A stretch of DNA of 64,000 nucleotides from Roseibacillus sp. (GCA_022448985.1 JAKVCR010000034.1:24746-88745); one strand, 5' to 3'. Counted from the first letter of the stretch, positions 27,844-36,576 are shown. The notes: generated by a model not told the origin, from the sequence alone. Numbers and translations are program-made.

Positions 27844-27985
27844 TTGGTGCTGGCCCTGAAGATAAGCCGGGTCGCCCCGGGAAACAATGCTAATACGCGC
27901 CGGGAACGAGGAAGTCCGATCCTACGTTGGTGTGAGTGGACCCAGGGAGACCACACGCATTCCAGGCAGGAACCTGAACAAGGGG

Positions 27986-28014
27986 TTGAGCATGACGGCA
28001 GATTGCGATTTAAT
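27986..28014 (+). promoter_or_regulatory. Candidate leaderless promoter of the PAS-PP2C phosphatase
   Basis: TTGAGC (27986-27991), 17-nt spacer, TTTAAT (28009-28014), then only 8 nt to the ATG at 28023. The predicted transcription start therefore falls on or next to the start codon. Confidence 0.4.
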
Positions 28015-28022
28015 ATCGGTGA

Positions 28023-29606
28023 ATGCCTTATCGGACTGATGATCGTCTGGAGTTGGCGCTACGCGCGTCCAACGAGGGGATCTGGGACTGGAATATAACG
28101 ACTGACGAGATCCACTATTCGGGGCGGATTCTGCGATTCCTGGGGCGGCGACGGGAGGAGATGCCCAACCTTTTCCGGGCAGTTGACCTGATCCACGAGG
28201 ATGACCGGGACTACTTCATAAAGCGGCTCCGGGAGATCCTGCAGCCGGGGGTCGATGATCTCCTGGCGGTGGAACCTCGTATCCGGGTGGCAAAGGGTGA
28301 GGGCGATTGGCATTGGTTTCGCATCCGTGGGGTAGTGGTTCGCGATACGGAGGGACAGGCCGTGCGGATGGCGGGGTCGATGATCGATATTACCGCGCGC
28401 AAGCTGGCGGAGCAGGAGCTCCTTGAGGAGCGCCATCTCATGCGGTTGCTCATCGATAATGTTCCCCTCAACATCTATTTCAAGGATCGTGATTCGAAGT
28501 TCACCCTGGTCAACAAGTCGATGGCGAAGTGGAACGGCTTCGGGAGCCCGGGGGACGTCATCGGCAAGAGTGATCACGATCTCTTTCGGGAGGATCACGC
28601 GGATGAGGCCCTGCGTGATGAGCAACAGATTCTCGATACAGGTGAGCCGATCCTGGGTTATATAGAGAAGGAGACGACTTCCAAGGGGGCTGAAGCCTGG
28701 GTCCTGACCACCAAGATGCCGCTGGTCGACCGGGTGGGTGAAATCATAGGGACTTTCGGGGTGTCCAGCGATGTAACGGAACTGGTACGGACTCAGCAGT
28801 CCCTGGCTGAAACCGCAGCGGCCCTGCAGCAGCGCAATGATGAGATGGAAGAGGAGCTGGCCCTTGCGCGCGAGGTCCAGCAAGCCCTTCTGCCGCATGA
28901 ATATCCCGTGGTTCCAAGTGGTAGCAAAGGTGGAGGACGCCTGCAATTCGGGCACCGCTACATCCCCATCTCCGGATTGGCGGGTGATTTCTTTGAGGTC
29001 TTTCCCATCGGGGACCATGCCGCCGGCCTTTTCATATGTGATGTGATGGGGCACGGGGTCCGGTCGGCCATCATCGTGTCCATGCTGCGGGGACTGGCGG
29101 AACGGATTCACCAGGTCGCGACTGATCCCGGCGAGTTTCTTGGACAGCTAAACAGCGGGTTAACAGCCATTTTGCTCGAGGCGGAGATGACCATGTTCGC
29201 AACCGCCTTTCTGGCAGTGATTGATCTGGAAAGTGGGGAGTTACGCTATGCCAGTGCAGGGCATCCTGCTCCAGTCATTCGTAGCGAAGAGGGGACAAGT
29301 GTCCTGCCAATGGGAGGCCGCGGTAAGGGCGCGGCGTTGGGGCTCTTTTCGACTGCCGATTACGAGACCCACACGCTCAAGTTAAGCTTGGTCAAGCAAC
29401 TCATGCTCTTCACGGATGGGATTATCGAAGTAGAGAACCGCGAAGGCGAAGCCTTTCTTCAAAACAGGCTGGTGCAGGCGGTTTCGGAAGAAGAGTGTGT
29501 CGGAGTGGAGGCGCTCCTTGATCGCGTGCTTGAGCGGGTTCTCTCCTTCACGGAAAGCGAGCGCTTTGACGATGACGTGTGCCTGCTGGCGGTGGAAATC
29601 TCCTAA
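28023..29606 (+). CDS. PAS-PAS-PP2C (SpoIIE/RsbU-type) serine phosphatase
   Basis: 527-aa cytoplasmic signalling protein. The first PAS domain (about residues 8-125) starts LELALRASNEGIWDWNI. The second PAS (about 135-255) contains IYFKDRDSKFTLVNKSMAKW. A coiled-coil linker (about 255-290) carries LAREVQQALLPHEYP, and the SpoIIE-type PP2C domain (about 300-525) has CDVMGHGVRSA and FTDGIIEVEN. RsbU-type enzymes dephosphorylate anti-sigma antagonists in partner-switching systems. No STAS or anti-sigma kinase gene is next to it. Confidence 0.93.
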   Translation: MPYRTDDRLELALRASNEGIWDWNITTDEIHYSGRILRFLGRRREEMPNLFRAVDLIHEDDRDYFIKRLREILQPGVDDLLAVEPRIRVAKGEGDWHWFRIRGVVVRDTEGQAVRMAGSMIDITARKLAEQELLEERHLMRLLIDNVPLNIYFKDRDSKFTLVNKSMAKWNGFGSPGDVIGKSDHDLFREDHADEALRDEQQILDTGEPILGYIEKETTSKGAEAWVLTTKMPLVDRVGEIIGTFGVSSDVTELVRTQQSLAETAAALQQRNDEMEEELALAREVQQALLPHEYPVVPSGSKGGGRLQFGHRYIPISGLAGDFFEVFPIGDHAAGLFICDVMGHGVRSAIIVSMLRGLAERIHQVATDPGEFLGQLNSGLTAILLEAEMTMFATAFLAVIDLESGELRYASAGHPAPVIRSEEGTSVLPMGGRGKGAALGLFSTADYETHTLKLSLVKQLMLFTDGIIEVENREGEAFLQNRLVQAVSEEECVGVEALLDRVLERVLSFTESERFDDDVCLLAVEIS

Positions 29607-29642
29607 TTTTACGGTCCCAGCGGTGCTGATTGTCCTCTTCAG

Positions 29643-30725
29643 TTACAGACGGCCTGTGACGAGGGTCCAGTGTTTGGAGGCCACGCCGAAGCCAAGAACA
29701 TTTGGGCCCTTGGCGAGCATGATGTGGCGGTGTCCATCTGAGTAGAACCAGGATCCGTAGGCGGAGGTAAAGCTGCCCTGACCTGCCGCGATACACTCGC
29801 CGGAGGGGCCACCGCGGAAGCCCGCCTTGCGGGCGCGGTCGGAGAAACTTCGTTTGCCGGGCACGGGCGAGGTGTGAGAAAAAAATCCCATCCGCGCCAT
29901 GTCCGCGGAGTGGCCACTGGCGGCAGCGCTCAGTTTTTCTGCCAGCTTGAGCGGTCGCAACCCGAGCACCGCGCGCTCATAACTAATGAGCTTGGCGAAG
30001 TTCTTCTGAGGTGCGCTGGCCCAGCTCGAAGTGTCGTTGTGCTGGTTGGCGGAGGCAAGGCTGGCTACCTCTGCACGCATGGCGCCGAGGACCTGTGCGG
30101 CCTTCATATAGCTACTGCCGTCGAAACTTTCCTCAAGGGCCACCTTCCGCCGTTCTTCTGTGCTGATGGCCTCCGCCTCTTCCCTGGTCTGGCCCTCGAA
30201 TTGGGCGAGCTGATCGTGAATCTCCACCAGCGCGTCTGTGATCTCATCAATCTGCTTGTCGATGGAGGTGGTGTCCGCCTGCGAGAGCTTGGAGGCTTTC
30301 TGGTAGAGACCGTCGAGGCGGCCCCATTCCGCACGCAGTTGGTCAATTGCCTGTCGATCCTTCTGCCAGTCGCGCATCATGAGCGGGTAGACGCGAGCAC
30401 GCTCCTGGCGCAACTCATCCACCACGCTGACCAGTTCACCGTAGGGATTGCCACCGCGGTTTCGTCCACTGAGGACATCGGCGAGCCGCCGCTCATGATA
30501 CTGTCTGGCCTTCTGCAGGGCCTTTCGAAAGGAGGGGACCGCTTCCTTTCCCAGCAGATGAACACTGCGATAGGCCGCTTGGCGGCGCTGCGGGGTGCTC
30601 GACTGCATCCACTGGAGCGCCTTGAGAACAACTTGCTTGGAGGGAGCGGCAGGCTCCGCAGATTCCTCCGCCCGGAGGGAGATGGGGAGCATGAACACTA
30701 AAATCAGGGGGATTCGAAGGCTCAT
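29643..30725 (-). CDS. Exported CAP (SCP/PR1) domain protein
   Basis: 360-aa protein with a signal peptide (LRIPLILVFMLPISLRA), a long helical and coiled-coil middle (about 30-235), and a C-terminal CAP domain (about 240-360). CAP motifs are RPLKLAEKLSAAASGHSADMA, GFFSHTSPVPGK, GECIAAG and WFYSDGHRHIML, retaining the paired His and Glu residues of the family cleft. The ATG at 30725 directly precedes the signal peptide. Function of bacterial CAP proteins is mostly unknown. It converges with the phosphatase gene. Confidence 0.85.
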   Translation of the reverse strand: MSLRIPLILVFMLPISLRAEESAEPAAPSKQVVLKALQWMQSSTPQRRQAAYRSVHLLGKEAVPSFRKALQKARQYHERRLADVLSGRNRGGNPYGELVSVVDELRQERARVYPLMMRDWQKDRQAIDQLRAEWGRLDGLYQKASKLSQADTTSIDKQIDEITDALVEIHDQLAQFEGQTREEAEAISTEERRKVALEESFDGSSYMKAAQVLGAMRAEVASLASANQHNDTSSWASAPQKNFAKLISYERAVLGLRPLKLAEKLSAAASGHSADMARMGFFSHTSPVPGKRSFSDRARKAGFRGGPSGECIAAGQGSFTSAYGSWFYSDGHRHIMLAKGPNVLGFGVASKHWTLVTGRL

Positions 30726-30787
30726 GATTTGCTGGGGGGTGTAATGGTGCTTCAAAAACCGGCTGGATGCACGAGGATTTTCGCGTC

Positions 30788-30816
30788 TTGACGCGGGAGG
30801 CTGCGCCAGTTTCCTT
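30788..30816 (+). promoter_or_regulatory. Candidate promoter of panD
   Basis: TTGACG (30788-30793), 17-nt spacer, TTCCTT (30811-30816), then 6 nt to the panD ATG. The -35 is good and the -10 weak. If used, the mRNA would be leaderless. Confidence 0.3.
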
Positions 30817-30822
30817 GCCGCC

Positions 30823-31170
30823 ATGTTGCGGCAGGTGCTCAGATCCAAACTCCACCGGGCGATGATCAGTGAGGCCTCGGTGGACTACGAAGGGAGTATT
30901 GAGATCCCTGCCGACCTGGTGGAGGAGGCCTGTCTCTGTTCGGGCGAGAAGGTGCTGGTGGCCTCTATTACCACCGGGGCCCGACTGGAGACCTACGTTC
31001 AGGTGGGTCAGGCGGGAACCGGGAAGATCATTATTAATGGAGGCGCCGCCCATATGATTGGGAAAGGGGAACGCGTCACCATTATGGCGTTTGGCTTGAG
31101 CGAGGAACCAGTCGAAGCCCGCAAGCTCCTTCTTGATGAAGAGAACAGGGTGATCCGGGCCAGCGGGTAA
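30823..31170 (+). CDS. panD: Aspartate 1-decarboxylase
   Basis: 115-aa pyruvoyl-dependent PanD, which makes beta-alanine for pantothenate and coenzyme A. The self-processing site is intact: YEGSI contains the Gly-Ser bond that is cut to create the pyruvoyl group. LRSKLHRAMISEASVDY and IINGGAAHMIGKG are the usual flanking motifs. Length is standard. It is not grouped with panB or panC in this window. Confidence 0.95.
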   Translation: MLRQVLRSKLHRAMISEASVDYEGSIEIPADLVEEACLCSGEKVLVASITTGARLETYVQVGQAGTGKIIINGGAAHMIGKGERVTIMAFGLSEEPVEARKLLLDEENRVIRASG

Positions 31171-31184
31171 CGGCTTTCGCCCCC

Positions 31185-32063
31185 CTATTCTCCGGGTTCG
31201 GCTTTGGAGTCGAAGGGCTGCTCTGCCTTGGACGTGTCAGGTTCCGTGCCGGCGGTGTTCACCATGACCGTTTCCGGCCGTGGTTCAGCAGGAGGCGCGA
31301 CCCAGTGAACCAGTTCGGAACGCTGTTTCACCCGCACGTGGTGCTCGCCGTAATAGACGATGTCTTCCTTGATCACGCCAACCTCTTGTGCAAACCACAG
31401 GCTACGCTTGAGATAAGTAATGTGATCTTCCCCGGTAACGGGGTGAGGAGAGATTTTCTTGCTGGTTATCTGGATGCGGGTGGCCTGGAAGGTCCCTGCC
31501 GGAACCGTGACTCTGCCAGCCTCGATTACCCTGAAGAGGAATGGACAGTCGGGTTCACTCCCAAGGGATTCCCAGGCTTGTCCGGGCTGCATGTCCGAGG
31601 TTGCGATGGCTACACCTTCTTCCAGAAGGTGTGCCTCCTCGTCCTTCACGTTTGCGGGGACCCAGCCCCAGCTCAGGATTCCCCCGGGTCCGATTTGATA
31701 GAGCTCCTCGCCCATGACTTTCCCATTCTCAGATATGGCGATGGTGGTCAGGGTCTTTCCGAGGGCTTCGATTTTGCGTTTGCCGGTGCAGGTTCGGACC
31801 TGCTCAAAGGTGATGAGGTGGGCGGTGTCGGTACGTTGTGGGCGCAGGGCGGCGTCGGCCTCGGACAGACGAAATTCGATGGGGATCTCTTTCTGAACCT
31901 TGTATTTCCAGACTTCTCCGGGATCGGGAGTGAAGTAGGCGACCGGGGGATCCTTCTGTTCGCTGGTGGTGTCCGGATCGCCATGCTTTCCGCATCCGGC
32001 CAGCCCTGGCAGATAGCCTCCGGCGGCAAGCAATACCAAAATCTTTTTGGGGAGCGGTTTCAT
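31185..32063 (-). CDS. Putative lipoprotein, function unknown
   Basis: 292-aa protein with a lipoprotein signal: MKPLPKKILVLLAAGGYLPG, then LAGC, giving Cys at about residue 24. The mature part is beta-rich (YFTPDPGEVWKYKV, TVPAGTFQATRI, VGVIKEDIVYYGEH) and its tail is disordered and acidic. It starts at 32063 and overlaps the upstream TPM gene stop by 4 nt (ATGA), so the two are translationally coupled. The fold looks like an extracytoplasmic beta-sandwich; no family name is assigned. Confidence 0.75.
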   Translation of the reverse strand: MKPLPKKILVLLAAGGYLPGLAGCGKHGDPDTTSEQKDPPVAYFTPDPGEVWKYKVQKEIPIEFRLSEADAALRPQRTDTAHLITFEQVRTCTGKRKIEALGKTLTTIAISENGKVMGEELYQIGPGGILSWGWVPANVKDEEAHLLEEGVAIATSDMQPGQAWESLGSEPDCPFLFRVIEAGRVTVPAGTFQATRIQITSKKISPHPVTGEDHITYLKRSLWFAQEVGVIKEDIVYYGEHHVRVKQRSELVHWVAPPAEPRPETVMVNTAGTEPDTSKAEQPFDSKAEPGE

Positions 32064-32809
32064 GAAATTCGGGGAGGAAGAGAGACAACGATCCGGCCGC
32101 CGCCGCTCCAAGCCGCTCCAAGCCGCCGTCGCCAGTGGGTCTCGGGGAAGTGGAGGTCTGACGGACGACGCCTGAAGAGGCAGATGATGACGATCATCCC
32201 GACAGCGAAGAGGCCAAAAGCGGTGGCAATGAAAGCCCGGGACATCATGGACTGGGGCCGCTCTTCCCCGGGGAGGTGCTGCTGGGTGTTGAGCGCCATG
32301 ATTTGCTTGCGTTCACGGGCGGCATGGTTTTTCAGGAATATAAATTCCTCTCCGAGTTCAAGGGCGAGGGCTTCCACCTGGGCCCGAGTGGTACGCTCCT
32401 TCATTCCACGCGAAACGGCGTTGTGCAGTGCGAGGCCGGTGGCTTCATCCTCATAGGCTGTGCTGGCGCGGCCACCGAACACTACGACCGGGCGCATGAG
32501 GGAGGAGGGCACGTGCAGGACGACCGTCCACAGGTCGTGGCGGGCCCAGGTCTCCCCCACCCGTTTGGCAAGGGCTTCAAGAGTCGCCCCGGGTGGAAGT
32601 CCACGGTCCCACAGGACCACCAGCACGTCGAGGTCATGACTTGTCCGGTAGCGGCCAAGTTCTTCCTCAAGGCGGGATTTGCGCTCCTCGCCCAGCCAGC
32701 CGCCGACATCAAGGACCTGACCGTCTGGAGGCTGGGGGAAGTCGATGGCCTGGCCAGCCACCACTCCTGGCAGGAGCAGGCACAGGAAGGTGAGAAAACG
32801 CAGGTTCAT
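32060..32809 (-). CDS. TPM-domain (YgcG-like) protein, exported, C-terminal transmembrane helix
   Basis: 249-aa protein. Signal peptide FLTFLCLLLPGVVAGQA, then a TPM domain (about residues 25-150) with DVGGWLGEERKSRLEEEL, LDVLVVLWDRG and VVFGGRASTAYED. A C-terminal helix (IATAFGLFAVGMIVIICLF) is followed by a basic tail. TPM proteins function at the envelope, where some assist photosystem or membrane-protein repair, but the role in this phylum is unknown. The ATG at 32809 follows the upstream zinc-ribbon gene by 4 nt. Confidence 0.82.
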   Translation of the reverse strand: MNLRFLTFLCLLLPGVVAGQAIDFPQPPDGQVLDVGGWLGEERKSRLEEELGRYRTSHDLDVLVVLWDRGLPPGATLEALAKRVGETWARHDLWTVVLHVPSSLMRPVVVFGGRASTAYEDEATGLALHNAVSRGMKERTTRAQVEALALELGEEFIFLKNHAARERKQIMALNTQQHLPGEERPQSMMSRAFIATAFGLFAVGMIVIICLFRRRPSDLHFPETHWRRRLGAAWSGGGRIVVSLPPRIS

Positions 32810-32813
32810 CGTA

Positions 32814-33545
32814 TCAGGGTCGGGAGGGGGCGGATTCTTTCTGGTAGTTTCCTTCTGCCTTCTGGAGAGAGGGCGGGATGTCTGCACTGTATTTGTCCGA
32901 AGGGGATACCACTGATTCGTGGGGTTCGGTTTCTTCGGAATCGTTCTCGATATTCCGCTCTTGCCCCTCGGGGAGGGTCTGAGACTTGGCGACGCGGCGG
33001 CGATGATTGCCTTCGCGGCGTCGTTCGGCGATCTGCCAGGCGGAGGCCAGGAGATCACGGGCGTCCGTGAGGAAACCGCTGAGCCCTTCCTTCCACTCTT
33101 CGTCGCTGAAGCAGGCGGCCATTTCCTGGAGCGCGGCCTCCCAGAGTTCATGTTTGAGGAAAGGCTCCAGGGCATAACCACTGGTAAGGGTTAAGCGACC
33201 CGAGGTGAGGTCGCCGACCACGAGGAGCTGCCAGGCACGAGAAGGGCCCGCTCCTGGAGCTGTGTTGTGCAGCCAGAAGGCGAACTCCTCAAGCGGACTT
33301 CCCACTTGCAGCCTGACAAAGCAGAAGGAGATATCCACCTGAGGAGTGCATTTGCGGAGTTTCCGGTAGTTTTTTTTCAGATCCTTCTCAATTCCGGCAG
33401 GAAGAAGTTCCGAGGGGTCGATGATCAGTGCAAGCGGAGGAGCTGCGAAGGGAAACGACTTCTGGCATTCCTCAAGGTTGAACCTGCACTCCGGGCAGGT
33501 TTCCACCATGTTCCCGAGCTCCGTCTGACAATGGGGACAGAACAT
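32814..33545 (-). CDS. Zinc-ribbon plus TPM-like protein
   Basis: About 243 aa. It opens with a zinc ribbon, MFCPHCQTELG and then CPECRFN. A domain similar in outline to the downstream TPM protein follows (DISFCFVRLQVGSPLEEF, WQLLVVGDLTSGRLTL, GYALEPF). A charged, helical and disordered tail ends the protein. The start is uncertain: the ATG at 33545 begins at the ribbon and is used here, while a GTG at 33611 would add 22 basic residues. It heads a three-gene operon with the TPM protein and the lipoprotein. Confidence 0.7.
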   Translation of the reverse strand: MFCPHCQTELGNMVETCPECRFNLEECQKSFPFAAPPLALIIDPSELLPAGIEKDLKKNYRKLRKCTPQVDISFCFVRLQVGSPLEEFAFWLHNTAPGAGPSRAWQLLVVGDLTSGRLTLTSGYALEPFLKHELWEAALQEMAACFSDEEWKEGLSGFLTDARDLLASAWQIAERRREGNHRRRVAKSQTLPEGQERNIENDSEETEPHESVVSPSDKYSADIPPSLQKAEGNYQKESAPSRP

Positions 33546-33916
33546 TCCTCCACGGGTAAAAACCTGGGGGGAGTATTTCCTCAGGCGCGTTTTCGTGTTG
33601 GTAGCGGACACTTCGTTTCAAAGGGAATTCCTATAGGGAAAAATGATATTTACGAAAGGTAAATAATCGAGTTTGGGCTGGGAAGGGAGGGCGCAACCGC
33701 GAGGCAATCAGGGGGATAAGTTGGTTGGTGGGACGGTGAGGTGGCTGGGGGACTCAGCGTAATGGAGGCCTCCTGTTCGGACAACCCCGACCACTCTCTG
33801 GATACTCAACATGCTCATTTTCAATGCCTTAAGCGCCGTTAAGGGCAGTTTTTGGAACTTGCTTTACAAGCTGCTGAAGCGCCACCATAGTCCCGCCCCC
33901 TCGTTTTTCGGCATAC
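33546..33916. other. Intergenic region between the TPM operon and secG
   Basis: 371 nt without a convincing gene. It holds the AT-rich promoter patch and palindrome for the TPM operon (33630-33665). Near secG there is a hairpin, CCTTAA (33827-33832) with TTAAGG (33839-33844), then a GTTTTT run. An open frame from 33811 runs across the secG start in another frame and is not convincing. Confidence 0.6.
33630..33657 (-). promoter_or_regulatory. Candidate promoter of the TPM operon
   Basis: On the minus strand, TTTCGT (33657-33652), 16-nt spacer, TATAGG (33635-33630), in an AT-rich patch. The inverted repeat TATTTAC-GAAAG-GTAAATA (33647-33665) covers the -35. The -35 itself is weak. Confidence 0.3.
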
Positions 33917-34426
33917 ATGGATATCTTGATCAACCTTCTGCTCGTTGCCTTTGTGACGGTGAGTGCCCTGCTCATTCTCGTCGTTCTCATGCAGCGTCCC
34001 AAGCAAGAGGGCCTGGGAGCGGCTTTTGGCTCCGGGATGACCGATCAGATGTTCGGCGCGAACACGACCACCGTATTGCAGAAGGGAACGGCCTACTTTG
34101 GAACTGCCTTCCTCCTTCTTGCCCTCGTTCTCTCGATTCTCATTGCAAAGCGAAACTTCGAGAAGGGGATTTCGGACACGCCACCGTCTGCCACGGATCC
34201 CGCCATGGCACCCGATATTCCTCAGGCTGATCCGGAAGGCGGAAACGAGGCCGAAGACCAGAAGGACATCGATGCGCGCAGTGAGGCTTTGAAGAGGGCA
34301 CTTGAAGGGGTAAAGCCCAAGCCTGCTCCGGGAACTGTTCCTGCGTCCCCAACGACGCCAAAACCCGAAGCGGGAACAACTCCGGTCCCGGAACCCGCCC
34401 CGGAACCCGCCCCGGAACAGCCATAG
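33917..34426 (+). CDS. secG: Preprotein translocase subunit SecG
   Basis: 169-aa SecG, accessory subunit of the SecYEG channel. The family part is residues 1-80: helix one LINLLLVAFVTVSALLILVVL, the cytoplasmic loop MQRPKQEGLGAAFGSGMTDQMFG, and helix two GTAFLLLALVLSILIA. A 90-residue tail follows. It is acidic, then Pro/Glu/Ala-rich, ending in PEPAPEPAPEQP repeats, and is longer than the classical protein. Verrucomicrobial SecG proteins often have such tails; I cannot assign a function. It is a single gene. Confidence 0.92.
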   Translation: MDILINLLLVAFVTVSALLILVVLMQRPKQEGLGAAFGSGMTDQMFGANTTTVLQKGTAYFGTAFLLLALVLSILIAKRNFEKGISDTPPSATDPAMAPDIPQADPEGGNEAEDQKDIDARSEALKRALEGVKPKPAPGTVPASPTTPKPEAGTTPVPEPAPEPAPEQP

Positions 34427-34489
34427 GTTGTCTGGGCGGCCTCCAGCATTCTCATTACGCGTGCCGCTAGGGGCACATGATAAAGTAGC

Positions 34490-35668
34490 GTGACCGAGAC
34501 TTTCGAACAACCGGCCTGGGCTTCGCCGGACATTTATCCGGAGAAGCCGGAGAGCTCTCCTTACGGGGCACTGTCGCGGAAGGGACGGCGTTGCCAATTC
34601 GAAAGCCTGGAAGCGCTGGGTGTGCATGTGCGCAGCAGCCGGGAAAGCGTGGAAGCAGTGTGGACACCGCAGAGTGGAGGGATGGTTCCCCCGGAAGCGG
34701 TGAAGGGCTTGGTGGAGCCGCTCCGGCAACGATTTGTCGACCTGGCTGAGTCGGACGCGTCCGATGCCAGGCGAAACACGCTCGTCTTCTCTCTCCTTCT
34801 CCTCTGGGCGCTCTATGCGAATCTGGCCAATGGTACCCTACCTACTGAGTCCGTGGGGGTCGGCCTGGCCGGCATCCTTCTCATTATTCTCGGTCTCGTC
34901 CCCTGGTATGATGCCTGGCGGAACCGCAGGTCCGCATGGGAGTTGAATGAGGAACGCCTCGTGGGAGAGGAACATGAAGCGCGGTTTGAGCGATGGCTGA
35001 GTCGGCAGCGCAGCCCTCTGACTTGGATTCTCATCGGCCTCCTGCTGGTGAGTGGTGCAGCGCAGATCTGGGTAGAGCTGGAGGCTTCGGTCGAGGCAGC
35101 CGGGTTGGTCGGTCGCGACAAGGGGGACAAGGGGGTGGAGGCCTGGCGCCTTTTTACCGCCCCCTTCCTTCACGGGCACCCCCTGCACTGGGCCCTTAAC
35201 GTGGCAGGCTTGTGGTACATCGGGCGGCGAGTGGAAGCTCTCGCCAGCTGGCCGCATCTTGCGCTCGTTTTCCTTGTTGCCATGGTAGTAGGGGGAGTGG
35301 CCACCGTACAGTTCATCCCTGAAAAATCCTCGGTGGGCGCCTCTGGGGGATTACTGGGCCTGCTTGGGTTTCTCCTCGTGTTTGAGACGCTCCATGCCCG
35401 CCTTGTTCCCCGTCCTACCCGGCGCCGGCTCTGCGCGGCTCTTGTCCTCACCTTCCTCATTGGATTCGTTGGTTATAGTTTCATCGACAACTACGCACAC
35501 GGAGGTGGCCTGGTAGCTGGGATGCTCTACGCGGCGATCGTCTTTCCCAAGTCCCGCTCTGCCCGTCGTCCTCGCGCTAACCGGATGGACCTCATCTTTG
35601 GGGGAGGCTCCCTGGCGGTTCTGGCGGTATTCGCCCTGTTGGCGGTTAAATTGATGTTGGCGTCCTGA
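34490..35668 (+). CDS. Rhomboid-family intramembrane serine protease
   Basis: 392-aa protein with an N-terminal cytoplasmic region (about 1-90) and about eight membrane helices. The catalytic Ser lies in SVGASGGLLGLLGFL, the catalytic His is probable in NYAHGGGLVAGML, and the loop-1 pattern HGHPLHWALNVAGLWYIGRRVE is typical. Additional helices before the rhomboid core suggest an N-terminal extension. A GTG start at 34490 is used because a TGATAA -10-like box lies 6 nt upstream and the frame is bounded there. A second rhomboid occurs at 55204. Confidence 0.86.
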   Translation: MTETFEQPAWASPDIYPEKPESSPYGALSRKGRRCQFESLEALGVHVRSSRESVEAVWTPQSGGMVPPEAVKGLVEPLRQRFVDLAESDASDARRNTLVFSLLLLWALYANLANGTLPTESVGVGLAGILLIILGLVPWYDAWRNRRSAWELNEERLVGEEHEARFERWLSRQRSPLTWILIGLLLVSGAAQIWVELEASVEAAGLVGRDKGDKGVEAWRLFTAPFLHGHPLHWALNVAGLWYIGRRVEALASWPHLALVFLVAMVVGGVATVQFIPEKSSVGASGGLLGLLGFLLVFETLHARLVPRPTRRRLCAALVLTFLIGFVGYSFIDNYAHGGGLVAGMLYAAIVFPKSRSARRPRANRMDLIFGGGSLAVLAVFALLAVKLMLAS

Positions 35669-35791
35669 GGTTCTTCTTCGTGAGATCACCGGGGATCGTT
35701 AGAAAAGTGCTCCGCGGATTGTACGCCATCTTCCCAAGACCGGGATCTTCCACATTATGGCGGAGCTTGCGGAAGAGAACGATTGATCAAT

Positions 35792-36163
35792 TCAAACTTT
35801 CCAGTTCAGGGCGCCTTTCTTGAGGACATAGAGGTAGGCCACACCGAGGACCGCCACAAAGCAGGCCATGGAGAGGAGAGCGATCGAATTGGTGAGAATG
35901 AGCTCCTTGAACTGGACCGCCCACGGGTACATGAAGACAACTTCGATATCAAAGATTACGAAAAGCATGGCTACGAGATAGAATTTTACGCTGAAGCGCG
36001 GGGCGCCTTCACCCACAGGGAGCATGCCGCACTCATAGGGTTCGTTTTTCACTCCGGAACGCCGGCCGAGCTTCCCGAAGATGACACTGGCGGTCAGCAT
36101 GGAGGCGCAGAAGCCGATCGCGACCAGGATCTGCATCAGGACGGGGAGATAATCAGGGAGCAT
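35792..36163 (-). CDS. nuoA: NADH-quinone oxidoreductase subunit A
   Basis: 123-aa NuoA with three transmembrane helices. The conserved loop YECGMLPVGEGAPRFSVKFY and the helix LVAMLFVIFDIEVVFMYPWAV are diagnostic. NuoA helps shape the quinone-binding chamber of complex I. The rest of the nuo operon is not next to it: the neighbour downstream is a convergent rhomboid gene, so this is an orphan copy or the complex is split across the genome. Length and motifs are intact, so it is not a decaying fragment. Confidence 0.93.
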   Translation of the reverse strand: MLPDYLPVLMQILVAIGFCASMLTASVIFGKLGRRSGVKNEPYECGMLPVGEGAPRFSVKFYLVAMLFVIFDIEVVFMYPWAVQFKELILTNSIALLSMACFVAVLGVAYLYVLKKGALNWKV

Positions 36164-36171
36164 GGCTGACG

Positions 36172-36211
36172 AAAAAAAACAAACCTGCGCCGGGGTGCGA
36201 CGCAGGTTTTT
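36172..36211 (-). terminator. Intrinsic terminator after the small conserved gene
   Basis: Stem AAACCTGCG/CGCAGGTTT (36181-36189 with 36201-36209), 11-nt loop, with an A-run at 36172-36179 that becomes the U-run on the minus strand. It ends transcription of the small gene at 36262-36576 before nuoA. Confidence 0.8.
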
Positions 36212-36261
36212 AAAAGGCAGAGTGCTGGGTTCACCAGCACGGATTTCGCAAATTTAAGAAC

Positions 36262-36576
36262 TCACGCTTGCGCCTGTTGCTGAGCCGCAATGTTGTCGCT
36301 GTGAGCTTCCTCGATGCGGTCAAGGCCCTTGTACTCCTTTCCGCTCTTTTCGACGAGACCGCGAGTAACAAGATTTTGCAGTTTTTCATAGGCGCGGAGG
36401 CGAAGCATCTCTTCGCCACCGCTCACGGCGTTGCGCTCCTTCAGTCGGTCGTAGACGAGTTCAAAAAGGTCGTTAAATCCGAAGAACTTGTCGTCCGCGC
36501 CCAGCACGTTCACCAGTTCATCAGTGACATGATCAGGGAGTCGACGTGAGAAGCGCGTTCTTTTCGTGGTAGCCAT
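36262..36576 (-). CDS. Small conserved helical protein, function unknown
   Basis: 104-aa basic protein beginning MATTKRTRFSRRLPDHV. The middle (FFGFNDLFELVYDRLKERN, then YEKLQNLVTRGLVEKSG) has the helix-turn-helix-wing order of a winged-helix domain, but I do not recognise a named family. It is flanked by a clear promoter 4 nt upstream of its ATG and a good terminator, so it is a well-delimited single gene. DNA binding is a guess. Confidence 0.7.
   Translation of the reverse strand: MATTKRTRFSRRLPDHVTDELVNVLGADDKFFGFNDLFELVYDRLKERNAVSGGEEMLRLRAYEKLQNLVTRGLVEKSGKEYKGLDRIEEAHSDNIAAQQQAQA

Noticed and set aside
27661..28098. 145-aa plus-strand open frame
   Set aside because: It overlaps the PAS-phosphatase start in a different frame and crosses the 35-aa peptide gene antisense. 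Composition is random.
33811..34230. Plus-strand open frame beginning MLIFNALSAVKG
   Set aside because: It overlaps secG in another frame and loses sense after about 30 residues; the upstream part may only be leader.
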